Positions 6,751 through 16,103 of a stretch of 64,000 nucleotides of DNA are shown here, piece after piece (the first letter of the stretch is position 1; each line of letters begins with the position of its first letter). Location of the stretch: NCBI GenBank assembly GCA_052161625.1, contig CP197412.1, one strand, 5' to 3'. Source of the DNA: JBKCUI01 sp052161625. Its GTDB lineage: Bacteria; Planctomycetota; Planctomycetia; Pirellulales; Pirellulaceae. The notes beneath the pieces were generated by a model, which ran no database searches, was not told where the DNA came from, and saw only the letters and a list, made by a program, of their open reading frames with translations. Made by a program: the position numbers and the translations under genes.

Positions 6751-9729
6751 ATGACAAGCCTTCCCCTTCGTGCAGCATGCTGCATCGTCGGTCTTTTCTG
6801 CAGTGCGACGGTATGTCCAGCACAGACCGATTCGTTTCCCGAAGTCTACAACAGCGAACGGGATCGCGACGCGCTTCCCATGGGTGCGGACGCAGCGGCC
6901 GAGGGGATGAAGCTTCCCCCCGGTTTTCGCGCATCGGTCTTCGCTTCGGAACCTGACGTACAAAATCCCATCGCGATGACTTGGGATACCAAGGGGCGAT
7001 TATGGGTGGCGGAAAACTACACCTATTCCGAGCGTGGAGTCCGATTCGACCTGTCCCTCCGCGATCGTGTCTTGATTTTTCAAGACTTGGACGGAGATGG
7101 ACGAGCCGAAAGCCGACGCGTCTTTGTCGACAACGTTCAGATGCTGACAAGCGTGGAAGTGGGACGGGGTGGCGTATGGTTGATGTGTCCACCGCAACTC
7201 CTGTTCGTGCCCGATACCGATGAAAATGGCGTTGCCGACGGGCCTGCTCAAGTCGTCTTAGATGGCTTTGAGGTCGCTCAAGACAATTACCATAACTTTG
7301 CCAACGGACTCAAATGGGGACCGGACGGATGGCTCTATGGTCGGTGCGGCCACTCTTGCCCGGGCAAGGTCGGTAGACCTGGGACACCGTTGACACAACG
7401 AATTCCAATCGATGGTGGGATCTGGCGGTACTCCCCAGAAACCAAGGTGTTCGAAGGCCTCTGCCATGGCACCACGAATCCATGGGGACACGATTGGGAC
7501 GCGAAGGGTGAGCTCTTCTTTATCAACACGGTGATCGGTCACTTGTGGCATTTGATGCCAGGCTCCCATTTGAAGGAGTCGTTTGGCGAGAGCATGAATC
7601 CTCGCGTCTACGAACGATTGGACATGATCGCTGATCACTACCACTTTGACACGGGGACCTCTTGGTCGGACAGTCGAGATGGCAAGGCGAATGATCTGGG
7701 AGGAGGGCATGCTCACATTGGTGCAGCGATATGTTTGGATTCGCGATGGCCTGACGAGTACCGTCACAAACTCTTTACGCTCAACATGCACGGACGCCGT
7801 GCGAACGTCGAGCGATTGGAGCGAACGGGGGCTGGATTTGTCGGGCGGCATGAACCCGATTTTCTGGTCGCCGCCGATCCTTTCTTTCGCGGTCTGGATT
7901 TGCAGTTCGGTCCGGATGGGGCGCTGTATGTCATCGATTGGAGCGATACTGGGGAGTGCCATGATTCCACGGGCGTCCATCGCACCAGCGGACGGATTTT
8001 CCGTATCGCCATGGAATCGGAGCGTGCTAACGCCTCGGTTCGAAAAACTGCCTCCTCTTCGGTTTCCTTTGCCAAACCCGCATGCGCTGCGGGCGATGGC
8101 TTCCTGCAAAAGCTGTGGCGGTCCTATCGCGGAGGAGAGCTATCGCAATCAGAACTATTGGCCTGCTTGGAGCACCCCGATGAGAGCGTCCGCGTTTGGG
8201 GTATTCGTCTTCTGACCGATCGATGGCCGCTCGACACGATCCTCGGACCCAAACCCGATGCGGTTTATCCTGAGGAAGTGAATACGGTTCTTCCGAAGTT
8301 GCTGGGGCTGTCGAAAGATTCCTCCGGGCTCGTGCTGTCGACCCTGGCTTCGACTCTACAACGCTTGCCAGTCGACCGCCGGATCGAATTGGCTTCGCGA
8401 ATCGCTGCTCGTGATGAGTTTGCGAACGATCGGGATCTGCCTGGGTTGGTTTGGTTCGGCCTGGTCCCAGTCGCGGAACAGTCCCCCGATGCACTCCTTA
8501 CGCTCGCTTTTGAAACCCGTTGGCGCAAGCTGCAACGATGGGTGATCCGCAGTATCGCAGAAGGAGTCGAGGACCATCCTCAGAATGTCGAACAACTATG
8601 CGCCATGGCCCTTCACCGCGAACCGGGGGACAAGGATGTGCTGCTCCAGGGATGGAGGGATGCGTTCCGTGGCTTGAGGAAGGTGGCTGCCCCTCCGAGT
8701 TGGGATCGGTTGGTAGCGAGCGACCGCGATGGAACGTTTGTCAACGAGTTCCGTGAGCTGAGTGTCATCTTCGGTAGCGGAAAAGCTCTCGACGAACTTC
8801 GAAGCGTGGTCTTGGACGGAAAAGCGGAGATGAAGATGCGGCAGCAAGCCCTCGCATCGATCATCGATGCGAACGGATCCTCCGATAACTCCGCCGATCG
8901 ATCCGCAGTGCTGGAGCTCTGTGAAAAAGTACTTGACACCCGCATTCTGAACGGCACCGCACTAGCAGGTTTTGCCAAGTTCGACGACGAAGACATCGGC
9001 GTTCGATTGGCTCGGAAGCTGAAACGATTCCAGCCCGAAGACCGAAGCAAGGTGATCGAAGTCCTAGTATCGCGCAAGAGCTATGCAAAGGCCTTGCTGC
9101 AAGTGATGGAAGACAAGAGTGGCCCCGTGTCGTCCTCGGATCTGCAACCCTTTCAAGCTAGGCAGATTCTCGCGCTCGAGGATGAATCGCTCGCGAAGCA
9201 ATTGGAAAAGGTCTGGGGTGGGCTGCGCGAGACCAACCAAGAGAGAACGAAGTGGATCGAGGATTTTCGCACGCGATGGACGGAAACAGAACGCGAGAAA
9301 ACCGATCTGTCGCGAGGTCGAGCCTTGTTCGAGCAGCAATGCTCACAGTGTCACAAACTGTACGGCATCGGTGCAGCCGTTGGTCCTGATTTAACAGGTG
9401 CCCAACGCATGAGTTTGGACTATCTGCTCGAGAATATTGTGGAGCCGAGCGCGGTCGTAGGGAAGGATTACCGGATGACATTGATCCGAACAGAGGATGG
9501 CCGAACCGTTAGCGGGCTTGTGGTTCGTCGCAACGCGCAATCGGTGATGATACAAACACCAACCTCGCTCGAGACGATCGCTTTGTCCGACATCGAAGAA
9601 GAAAAACTGACATCGCTCTCCCCCATGCCGGACGGCATCTTGCAAAACCTCAGCTGGGAGCAGCAGCGCGATCTGCTCGCCTACCTCATGCACCCGACGC
9701 AAGTTCCCGGGCCCGGGACGGAGCGATGA
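6751..9729 (+). CDS. Secreted membrane-bound-dehydrogenase-type protein with C-terminal haem-binding domain
   Basis: A 992-residue exported protein with signal peptide MTSLPLRAACCIVGLFCSA and following residues. Residues about 45-430 form a beta-propeller-like putative dehydrogenase domain (LPPGFRASVFASEPDVQNP, WVAENYTYSERG, FGPDGALYVIDWSDTGECHDS), which I know as the planctomycete/verrucomicrobial membrane-bound dehydrogenase N-terminal type. A helical HEAT-like middle follows (about 450-830). The C-terminus holds a c-type haem motif CSQCH (864-868) and the haem-domain tail LTGAQRMSLDYLLENIVEPS..GKDYR. It may transfer electrons from sugars or alcohols in the periplasm; the substrate is unknown. 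A hairpin terminator follows at 9759. Confidence 0.88.
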   Translation: MTSLPLRAACCIVGLFCSATVCPAQTDSFPEVYNSERDRDALPMGADAAAEGMKLPPGFRASVFASEPDVQNPIAMTWDTKGRLWVAENYTYSERGVRFDLSLRDRVLIFQDLDGDGRAESRRVFVDNVQMLTSVEVGRGGVWLMCPPQLLFVPDTDENGVADGPAQVVLDGFEVAQDNYHNFANGLKWGPDGWLYGRCGHSCPGKVGRPGTPLTQRIPIDGGIWRYSPETKVFEGLCHGTTNPWGHDWDAKGELFFINTVIGHLWHLMPGSHLKESFGESMNPRVYERLDMIADHYHFDTGTSWSDSRDGKANDLGGGHAHIGAAICLDSRWPDEYRHKLFTLNMHGRRANVERLERTGAGFVGRHEPDFLVAADPFFRGLDLQFGPDGALYVIDWSDTGECHDSTGVHRTSGRIFRIAMESERANASVRKTASSSVSFAKPACAAGDGFLQKLWRSYRGGELSQSELLACLEHPDESVRVWGIRLLTDRWPLDTILGPKPDAVYPEEVNTVLPKLLGLSKDSSGLVLSTLASTLQRLPVDRRIELASRIAARDEFANDRDLPGLVWFGLVPVAEQSPDALLTLAFETRWRKLQRWVIRSIAEGVEDHPQNVEQLCAMALHREPGDKDVLLQGWRDAFRGLRKVAAPPSWDRLVASDRDGTFVNEFRELSVIFGSGKALDELRSVVLDGKAEMKMRQQALASIIDANGSSDNSADRSAVLELCEKVLDTRILNGTALAGFAKFDDEDIGVRLARKLKRFQPEDRSKVIEVLVSRKSYAKALLQVMEDKSGPVSSSDLQPFQARQILALEDESLAKQLEKVWGGLRETNQERTKWIEDFRTRWTETEREKTDLSRGRALFEQQCSQCHKLYGIGAAVGPDLTGAQRMSLDYLLENIVEPSAVVGKDYRMTLIRTEDGRTVSGLVVRRNAQSVMIQTPTSLETIALSDIEEEKLTSLSPMPDGILQNLSWEQQRDLLAYLMHPTQVPGPGTER

Positions 9730-9758
9730 GATAGACGCGGCTAAGTCGCAACGGTGAT

Positions 9759-9796
9759 AACCGGACGCGCACGCGTGCGAGCTCATGTCCGGTTTT
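9759..9796 (+). terminator. Rho-independent terminator after haem-domain dehydrogenase
   Basis: ACCGGAC (9760-9766) pairs with GTCCGGT (9787-9793), followed by a short T run (GGTTTTCC). The loop contains the self-complementary 12-mer CGCACGCGTGCG, which would extend the structure. It lies about 30 bases after the stop at 9729. Confidence 0.7.
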
Positions 9797-9842
9797 CCCT
9801 GCGCGATTCGCCGCAGTGCGGCAGCCCCGGTTTCTTTCCGGT

Positions 9843-11534
9843 TTATTTCTTCGCCGCGATCTTGGCCCAAGTATCCTTGAGGGTCACGATGCGATTGAAG
9901 ACGGGCTGTCCCGGTTGAGAATCTTTGGTGTCGACACAATAGTAGCCGTTTCGTTCGAACTGAACGCGCGTGCCGGGGGCTTGAGCTGCCAGTTCGGGTT
10001 CCACGAAGGCTTGCACAGATCGCACGCTCTCGGGGTTGATATTGTCCAAGAAGGTCTTTCCAGCGGGAACATCCTCAGGGTTTTCATTGAGGAATAGCCG
10101 GTCGTAGAGACGAACCGTGACCGAGGCCGCATGGCTGGCGGAGACCCAGTGGATCGTTCCCTTCACCTTGCGTTCGCTAGCGGTCGGCGATCCGCTTTTG
10201 GTTTCGGGATCGTAGGTGCACCGAAGCTCGACGATGTTCCCCGCCTCGTCTTTGATGACCTCGTCGCAGCGGATGATATAGGCGTATCGCAATCGCACCT
10301 CTCCGCCCGGTTTGAGTCGAAAGAACTTCGAGGGTGGGTTTTCCATAAAGTCTTCGCGCTCGATGTAAAGCTCCTTCGAGAAGGGTAATTGTCGCGAGCC
10401 GGCGGACTCGTCTTCGGGATTGTTTACCGCATCCAAGAACTCGATGGAGTCGGGGTAATTGGTAATCACAACTTTGATCGGGTCCAAAATCGCCATGTAG
10501 CGGCTGGCGATGGAGTTCAAATGATCTCGAACGCTGCTCTCGAGCACGATCACGTCGATGGTGCTATTGAATCGGGCCACGCCGATACGCTCGCAGAAGA
10601 GGTGTAGGCTTTCTGGTGTATAGCCACGTCGACGCAAACCGCTGATGGTCGGCATGCGAGGATCATCCCATCCCTCGACATGTTTTTCAGTCACCAACTG
10701 CAACAGCTTGCGTTTGCTCATGACGGTGTAGGACAAATTCATCCGAGCGAATTCCATTTGGCGAGGATGATAGATGCCGAGCGACTGGCAGAACCAGTCG
10801 TAGAGAGGGCGATGGTTTTCGAATTCCAACGTGCAAATGGAGTGGGTGATCCCTTCGATCGAATCGCTTTGGCCGTGTGCCCAATCGTACATGGGGTAAA
10901 TGCACCACTTGTCACCCGTTCGATGGTGGTGGGCGTGCATGATGCGATACATGACGGGGTCGCGCAAGTTCAGATTGTGCGCCGCCATATCGATCTTGGC
11001 CCGCAAGGTACGGGCGCCATCGGGAAACTCACCCGCTTTCATTCGTTGGAACAGATCGAGATTTTCCTCGACCGTACGATCGCGGAAGGGGCTATTCTTT
11101 CCCGGTTCGGTCAATGTCCCGCGGTACTCCCGCATCTGCTCGCTTTGAAGGTCGCAGACGAACGCTTTACCGTCGCGGATCAATTGCACCGCCCATTGGT
11201 AGAGCTGTTCAAAGTAATCCGAGGCGTAGTACAAGGCATCCCACTGGAATCCAAGCCATCGGACATCTTCCATGATGGATTGAACGTATTCGTCGTTTTC
11301 TTTCGTCGGATTCGTATCGTCGAAGCGGAGGTTGCAAGTCCCTCCGTAGGTGCGGGCAAGTCCAAAGTTGAGGCAGATACTTTTTGCGTGACCGATGTGC
11401 AAATAGCCGTTCGGCTCGGGGGGGAAACGCGTGGCTACCTGTTTACCTGCCAAGGCAGGTTTCGTGGCGAAGTCCTTTTCAATCTCAATCTCGATGAAGT
11501 TCTTACTGGTTTCGTTCGGAGTCTGATCGTTCAC
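9843..11534 (-). CDS. glnS: Glutamine--tRNA ligase
   Basis: Class I aminoacyl-tRNA synthetase that charges tRNA-Gln. The Rossmann fold shows FPPEPNGYLHIGHAKS (HIGH motif), and the second signature reads YTVMSKRKL (KMSKS variant), followed by WDDPRMPTISGLRRRGYTPES, typical of GlnRS. The C-terminal beta-barrel region includes RKVKGTIHWVSA. From GTG 11534 the protein is 563 residues, normal for the family; a TTG at 11558 would add 8 residues, and neither has a strong Shine-Dalgarno. The region directly upstream carries another minus-strand gene ending at 11666. Confidence 0.95.
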   Translation of the reverse strand: MNDQTPNETSKNFIEIEIEKDFATKPALAGKQVATRFPPEPNGYLHIGHAKSICLNFGLARTYGGTCNLRFDDTNPTKENDEYVQSIMEDVRWLGFQWDALYYASDYFEQLYQWAVQLIRDGKAFVCDLQSEQMREYRGTLTEPGKNSPFRDRTVEENLDLFQRMKAGEFPDGARTLRAKIDMAAHNLNLRDPVMYRIMHAHHHRTGDKWCIYPMYDWAHGQSDSIEGITHSICTLEFENHRPLYDWFCQSLGIYHPRQMEFARMNLSYTVMSKRKLLQLVTEKHVEGWDDPRMPTISGLRRRGYTPESLHLFCERIGVARFNSTIDVIVLESSVRDHLNSIASRYMAILDPIKVVITNYPDSIEFLDAVNNPEDESAGSRQLPFSKELYIEREDFMENPPSKFFRLKPGGEVRLRYAYIIRCDEVIKDEAGNIVELRCTYDPETKSGSPTASERKVKGTIHWVSASHAASVTVRLYDRLFLNENPEDVPAGKTFLDNINPESVRSVQAFVEPELAAQAPGTRVQFERNGYYCVDTKDSQPGQPVFNRIVTLKDTWAKIAAKK

Positions 11535-11665
11535 AGCGGTGTTTCTTTCGGTTGGCAAGAAATCGAGAGGCTCCCGTTCCTGCCGTCATTATGCAGCATC
11601 CCCGATAACTCCCCAATGGCATTTCCAAAGTTGGTGGCGTTTGGAAAACGGCTGCTACTTGGGGG

Positions 11666-12514
11666 TTACTCGATTTCGTCGAGGGGGGCGGGGCGGTGGC
11701 TCGCGTAGAACTTGGTGATATCGATTCCGTGCCGCTGCTCCTCTTCCATCAGCTTGATCCGTTGTTCCAGTCGCTCGATCCGTCGATGCATTTGCGGGAT
11801 CATTTCCAAAGCGTCTTCTCGGATCTCCCGTTTGGGGACGGGGGGGTAGGCGAGGTGCCGTTGCATGGCGGCGAACAAGAACAATGGGTCCTTGCGACGA
11901 TTGGCGAATGCGATCTTTCCTTCCCGTTCTCCGAAAAGAATCGGGTACTCCGCCTCGGCGTCTTCTCCTAGATGCCGCTTTCGATATTTCACAAACTCCT
12001 GGCTCCTGCCGTAGACCAAGTCGGCGATATCGACGAACCCCAGCTGCTTGCGAACGATCAAGATCCATTCCTTCCACTCGGGGGTATAGAGTGGGTCTTC
12101 GCTCATCGCCTTGAGGCCCAAGTCATAGTTCAAGCGATTGCGGCAGAGGGTTTCGAATTGGTAAAGAAAGAAGCCTTGTCGGTTATCGGAACGGCTTCGG
12201 TAGTCCGCTTCGTGTTTCAGGATCAGGAGCGCGGTTTTGAAATCCAATCGACCTCGGTCGGTTTCGGACTGCTCGACGATATAGCGTTGGAACGGTGTGA
12301 AGTAGTGGCTGATCTTCCTCATGGCCGGCGCGATGGTGCCGGAGTGTTTCAGTTCATTCGAGAGGAATTCGATGGCCATGGGCAGCTTGGTCGTGGCCAA
12401 GACTTCAAACCGGCCTTGCTCGAGCAACTCTTGCAGTGTGTTGTCTTGCCCAAGCCGTTCGTACAGGACTCCGAAGAAATAAGCTTGCTCGACGAACTCT
12501 TCGCGATCCAACAT
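11666..12514 (-). CDS. Conserved hypothetical protein, helical with C-terminal coiled coil
   Basis: A 282-residue soluble protein with no signal peptide. It is largely alpha-helical (FVEQAYFFGVLYERL, FEVLATTKLPMAIEFLSNELKHSG) and ends with a likely coiled coil at about residues 238-262 (MHRRIERLEQRIKLMEEE). I do not recognise a named domain or catalytic motif. Its charged helical character would fit a protein-interaction or scaffold role, but this is inference. It sits between the MFS transporter and glnS on the same strand and is separated from the transporter by a strong terminator, so it is probably transcribed from its own promoter near 12520-12555. Confidence 0.7.
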   Translation of the reverse strand: MLDREEFVEQAYFFGVLYERLGQDNTLQELLEQGRFEVLATTKLPMAIEFLSNELKHSGTIAPAMRKISHYFTPFQRYIVEQSETDRGRLDFKTALLILKHEADYRSRSDNRQGFFLYQFETLCRNRLNYDLGLKAMSEDPLYTPEWKEWILIVRKQLGFVDIADLVYGRSQEFVKYRKRHLGEDAEAEYPILFGEREGKIAFANRRKDPLFLFAAMQRHLAYPPVPKREIREDALEMIPQMHRRIERLEQRIKLMEEEQRHGIDITKFYASHRPAPLDEIE

Positions 12515-12557
12515 TTCTTATCTCCGCAGTAGGTGAGCCGCCGCTTGGGTAAACAAT

Positions 12558-12589
12558 AAAAGCCAGAGCATTTTACCGCTCTGGCTTTT
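12558..12589 (-). terminator. Bidirectional rho-independent terminator
   Basis: A perfect 12-bp stem, AAAAGCCAGAGC (12558-12569) with GCTCTGGCTTTT (12578-12589) and an 8-base loop. A and T flanks give a U-run on either strand. It lies 42 bases after the stop of the MFS transporter (12631), which it most likely serves. Confidence 0.9.
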
Positions 12590-12630
12590 GAATTTAACTT
12601 GGTTTTTACAGATCTCGATGGAATTAAGGC

Positions 12631-14226
12631 CTAGTGGGCTTCGGCTTCTTTCATGCCAAGCACCTTGTATCCACCGATCGACTTGAAGTAGAGAAGCAGG
12701 ACCAAATAGATCACGGCCATTACGGCGGGGATAATTGAATCCGCCTTGAGAGTAGCTCGATCACCGACTTGATCGGCCGCTACAACGGCCTTTTGCTCAT
12801 CGGTCTTTTCGGTAGCTTCTTTTGCCTCTGCCAACATCTTTCCATTAAGGCCGTAAACCTCAGTGGCTTTGATATTCAAGAAAGTACTCGGCTTATCGGA
12901 CTTGTATTTCTCGGCCAATTCGGGATTCACTCGGCGAAGTTCTTCCGATGCAAAACGGTCTTTGCTGTAACCGAGGCCAGGTCCACCGATCAGCCCTGCC
13001 GAGAGCATACCGATACCACCCATGATCGACATTGCCACAGCACCCGTTTGCGGGAATCGGTCCCCGACAACTGCGAGCATAGTCGGCCAGAAAAACGTCT
13101 TCCCAACCGCATAGATTCCGAGTGCAACCAGCGCCATGGTGAATGTCTGCATACCGCTCGCTAGGGTCAAGCCAATGCAAGCGATAATAGAGCATACCAG
13201 CAGTAAGCCGATTGGTGAAAGCTTGAGTGTGTTCTCAATCCAATGGGCACAGAATCGAAGTCCGAACATGATCGCCGATGTCCACAGGAACAGATATTTT
13301 CCTTGCTCGGAAGTAAACAAGTTACCGGTGATGTTTTGAATCCAGCTGTCCGTTCCAAGCTCGACCGAGCCGACCAGCGCGTGGGTGACAAATAGAACAA
13401 ACAAGAGGAAGGATCCAAATGAAAACTTCGTCATCACTGCAACTGCGATGAGCAATACCCCACCGATGCCGTAACCCACGTAGGCAGCGTTGTCGCCGAT
13501 AAATCCCTTCAGAATATCGCCGAAAAACAACGCGAGGAGATAGCATGCGACGAGCGACCCAAGAATCCCAACGGAACGATACATTTCGACAAAGCTGCTG
13601 CCGCTGGCTGCTGCCTCCGACTTAGGAAACTTCTGACCTAGGAACATCAGCGCATAGAGCACCGTGGGGACCAGATAGAGTGCAAGTTGAAGTTTCCAAT
13701 TCCATTGCAACTGGTCATCGAGCACCCAGCCAGCAGCGGTACCGAGAATCATCCCTGCGGGCCAACTCGCGTGCAGGATATTCAAGTAGTGGGTTCTATT
13801 GTTTGGGAATACCGTAGCGACCAACGGGTTGGCGACGGCCTCCAATGTTCCGTTTGCATACGCGAAAATAAACATCCCCCAGAACAGGAAGTTGTATGCA
13901 TTTTCGGGTGTGGATGCTGCGAAGGTGACGAAGGCGGAAAGAATGTGTCCGAGCAGAGCGATCGCGACAAGCTTTCCGTAGCCGATTTTGTCAACGATCA
14001 CACCACCGACGATGATGCCAAAGCAAAAACCGGAGAAGCCTGCGCCGCCGATCGCACCTAATTCCGTGGCATTGAATCCGAATTCCTTTCCCCAGTTATC
14101 GAGAATCCCTCCTCGAATTGCGAACCCCACACCTGCGGCGAGGATAGCCATAAAACCGGCCCATAGCAGTCGATGGGCATTGGGAGCGACGGCGGCCCCC
14201 GGATCTTGTGAGTGAGATTGGCTCAT
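12631..14226 (-). CDS. MFS transporter
   Basis: A 531-residue integral membrane protein of the major facilitator superfamily, with about 12 hydrophobic segments. After TM2 it shows GGVIVDKIGYGKL, matching the MFS loop 2-3 signature, and the overall pattern resembles sugar/fucose-permease-like members (ANPLVATVFPNNRTHYLNILHASWPAG). A hydrophilic insertion of roughly 75 residues (about 420-500, beginning SKDRFASEELRRVNPEL) lies before the last membrane helix, which is unusual. ATG 14226 is preferred over an in-frame TTG at 14235. The substrate cannot be told from sequence. A strong terminator follows at 12589-12558. Confidence 0.85.
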   Translation of the reverse strand: MSQSHSQDPGAAVAPNAHRLLWAGFMAILAAGVGFAIRGGILDNWGKEFGFNATELGAIGGAGFSGFCFGIIVGGVIVDKIGYGKLVAIALLGHILSAFVTFAASTPENAYNFLFWGMFIFAYANGTLEAVANPLVATVFPNNRTHYLNILHASWPAGMILGTAAGWVLDDQLQWNWKLQLALYLVPTVLYALMFLGQKFPKSEAAASGSSFVEMYRSVGILGSLVACYLLALFFGDILKGFIGDNAAYVGYGIGGVLLIAVAVMTKFSFGSFLLFVLFVTHALVGSVELGTDSWIQNITGNLFTSEQGKYLFLWTSAIMFGLRFCAHWIENTLKLSPIGLLLVCSIIACIGLTLASGMQTFTMALVALGIYAVGKTFFWPTMLAVVGDRFPQTGAVAMSIMGGIGMLSAGLIGGPGLGYSKDRFASEELRRVNPELAEKYKSDKPSTFLNIKATEVYGLNGKMLAEAKEATEKTDEQKAVVAADQVGDRATLKADSIIPAVMAVIYLVLLLYFKSIGGYKVLGMKEAEAH

Positions 14227-14490
14227 GTGTGTCAAACTCTGACTTGGAGAGGTTACGATGGAGATGGAATCCGGCGTGGTAGCTCCGAAGCGACGTTCGC
14301 TTGCAAAGGACGCCGTGCGATGTCGAAGTGTAATCGGCCAAGCAGCGTTCCGCTACCATAGGCGGGCTTTGAGGTTGCGCAAATTCCCCCAAGCGATCGG
14401 CGGCAGATCGATAAACCTCTTCTGGCTCGGGCAACCTGGGTAGTTTGGGGCAGTCGTTTGGGTCAAAGGGGCACGTCGGAGTCGCCGCGA

Positions 14491-15918
14491 TCAAACCCAA
14501 TCGGTTCGTTGCGGACGGGCGATCAATCGATTGGCTTCTGTATCGTCGACGAATCGCTCGGTGATTGGATCGATGCGAAGCGGCCGCTTGAGTAGCCAAG
14601 CGATGGCAGCGGCGTGGCAGGCGATGTGCGACCGCTTCATTACGGTCGAATTGGCGGCTGGTGCCATTCGGCTTCTCATGCAGTCGAAAAAGTTCCTGGC
14701 ATGCAGGTCGACATCCAGTCCATTCTTTCTCGTCGCGCCCTGGCTGATGTCGACAGTTTTGCCGTCCCGGTGAACATGGATCTCGCCGCTATCCCCTGTC
14801 TCGACCCAGCCGGCTTCTCCTTCAATACGAATCGGGCAAGTTCCATTGGACTGAACCCAACCGGGGCGTTTGCCAAAGGGTGTTTCGAGGAAGTCGATTT
14901 CCAAAATCACCCCGTTGTCATAGCGGCAAGTGATTCCTTTTTCGTGTGGCCGATACTCGATGGGCATGGTTCCGTCGGCTTGATTGGCCCATTGGCAGAG
15001 ATCGACGGTATGGGCTCCCCAATCCAGCAACCTGGCGCCGGAATCGAAATCCCACTGTCCTCGCCATTTGCCCGCGACGTATTGCTCGTTGTAGGGCCGC
15101 CAAGGAGCTGGGCCTAGCCACATATTCCAATCGCATACCTCGCGGTCAGGCGTCGGTTGACCGGGGAGCCAAGCGGTATCGATCGTGGGGATATAAACCG
15201 AGGCAACCATTTTCTGGATCTTGCCCAGTTCTCCACGGTGAGCCATCGCAATGACTTGTTGAAAGTTGGGGACGCTCCGTCGCTGGGTCCCGGCTTGGAA
15301 TACCCTTTTGGTGTTTTGGATGGTTTGATCGATGCGTTGGCAGTAATCGATCGTGAGTCCACAAGGCTTCTCGCAGTAAATGTCTTTACCTGCTTCGGCC
15401 GCGAGCAAACTGGCGGTAGCGTGCCAGCGATCTCCGGTCGCGATGAGTACGGCATCGATATTCTTTTGCCCGAGAACTTCCCGAAAATCGCGCACGGTTT
15501 TGCAATCGGAATTCCCGTAGGCTTGGTCCACCAATGTCTTCCCCTCTGTTCTCCGAGAGGCTTGGACATCGGCGATGACGGTGCAGCGCACATCCGCGAA
15601 CTTCAAGATGGGTGCTAGAACATAGCGACATCGGGGGCCGATCCCGATCACACCCAGTTCGATTCGATCGTTTGCAGAGACACCACCATCGCGACCTAGA
15701 ACCGAGGCGGGGATGATCGTCGGCACCGCAAACACGAGAGAAGCTTGAACGCACCCCTTCAGCAGTTGCCGTCGATGCGTGCCTGTTCCGCCCGACGTGT
15801 CATTCCGATTGTTGTTCAGTGCATCTTTTTGTTTTGCATCGATCCCCGAAGTGAGGGGAGTGGAAGATGGTTTGACGCCAGGTCGAGTCGAGATGATGGG
15901 TTGCGTGTCGCGTGGCAT
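14491..15918 (-). CDS. Gfo/Idh/MocA-family oxidoreductase, TAT-exported
   Basis: A 475-residue NAD(P)-dependent oxidoreductase-like protein. It has a twin-arginine signal (HRRQLLKGCVQASLVFAVP) after an unusually long N-terminal stretch of about 50 residues, then a Rossmann segment IELGVIGIGPRCRYVLAP, the family motif DAVLIATGDRWHATASLLAAEAGKDIYCEKP (split here: ..GKDIYCEKPCGLTID) and the C-terminal domain with DWGAHTVDLCQWA. Planctomycetes carry many exported members, commonly acting on sugars; the substrate is unknown. ATG 15918 is chosen over an upstream frame start at 16083, because that extension would translate two large hairpins and a TATAAT box lies at 15984-15979. Confidence 0.88.
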   Translation of the reverse strand: MPRDTQPIISTRPGVKPSSTPLTSGIDAKQKDALNNNRNDTSGGTGTHRRQLLKGCVQASLVFAVPTIIPASVLGRDGGVSANDRIELGVIGIGPRCRYVLAPILKFADVRCTVIADVQASRRTEGKTLVDQAYGNSDCKTVRDFREVLGQKNIDAVLIATGDRWHATASLLAAEAGKDIYCEKPCGLTIDYCQRIDQTIQNTKRVFQAGTQRRSVPNFQQVIAMAHRGELGKIQKMVASVYIPTIDTAWLPGQPTPDREVCDWNMWLGPAPWRPYNEQYVAGKWRGQWDFDSGARLLDWGAHTVDLCQWANQADGTMPIEYRPHEKGITCRYDNGVILEIDFLETPFGKRPGWVQSNGTCPIRIEGEAGWVETGDSGEIHVHRDGKTVDISQGATRKNGLDVDLHARNFFDCMRSRMAPAANSTVMKRSHIACHAAAIAWLLKRPLRIDPITERFVDDTEANRLIARPQRTDWV

Positions 15919-15978
15919 AGTGGTCCTTGGGGAGGCTGGAGAGGGAGGGAAGACCGGGGCCGTGCATGGAAGCGGTGT

Positions 15979-15984
15979 ATTATA
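15979..15984 (-). promoter_or_regulatory. Candidate -10 box for the Gfo/Idh gene
   Basis: The minus strand reads TATAAT here, 61 bases upstream of the ATG at 15918. No good -35 hexamer is visible 16-18 bases upstream. Its position just downstream of the hairpin terminator at 16060-16027 supports a transcription start here. Confidence 0.45.
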
Positions 15985-16026
15985 CTCGGCGCTTCGGCCA
16001 CCGCGCGGCTTCTCTGCGAGCGCGCA

Positions 16027-16060
16027 AAAAACAAGCCGGCTGAGCAACCTCAGCCGGCTT
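16027..16060 (-). terminator. Hairpin with U-run on minus strand
   Basis: A perfect 12-bp stem, AAGCCGGCTGAG (16033-16044) with CTCAGCCGGCTT (16049-16060) and a 4-base loop. On the minus strand it is followed by GTTTTTTG, which makes a textbook intrinsic terminator. No minus-strand protein gene lies upstream of it before the divergent gene at 16481. Confidence 0.8.
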
Positions 16061-16071
16061 GGTGTTCCCTG

Positions 16072-16103
16072 GTGCGGGGGCAAGCGGATGCTTGCCCCCG
16101 CAC
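16072..16103. repeat. Perfect 14-bp inverted repeat (hairpin)
   Basis: GTGCGGGGGCAAGC (16072-16085) and GCTTGCCCCCGCAC (16090-16103) form a perfect 14-bp stem with a 4-base loop. It stacks 11 bases from the 16033-16060 hairpin. No U-run follows it on either strand. Confidence 0.9.

Noticed and set aside
10680..11708. 342-codon plus-strand frame opposite glnS
   Set aside because: Shadow of a conserved synthetase gene; long antisense frames arise from codon bias.
15919..16083. N-terminal extension of the Gfo/Idh gene to 16083
   Set aside because: It would translate two perfect hairpins and a TATAAT box, and places the TAT signal far inside the protein.
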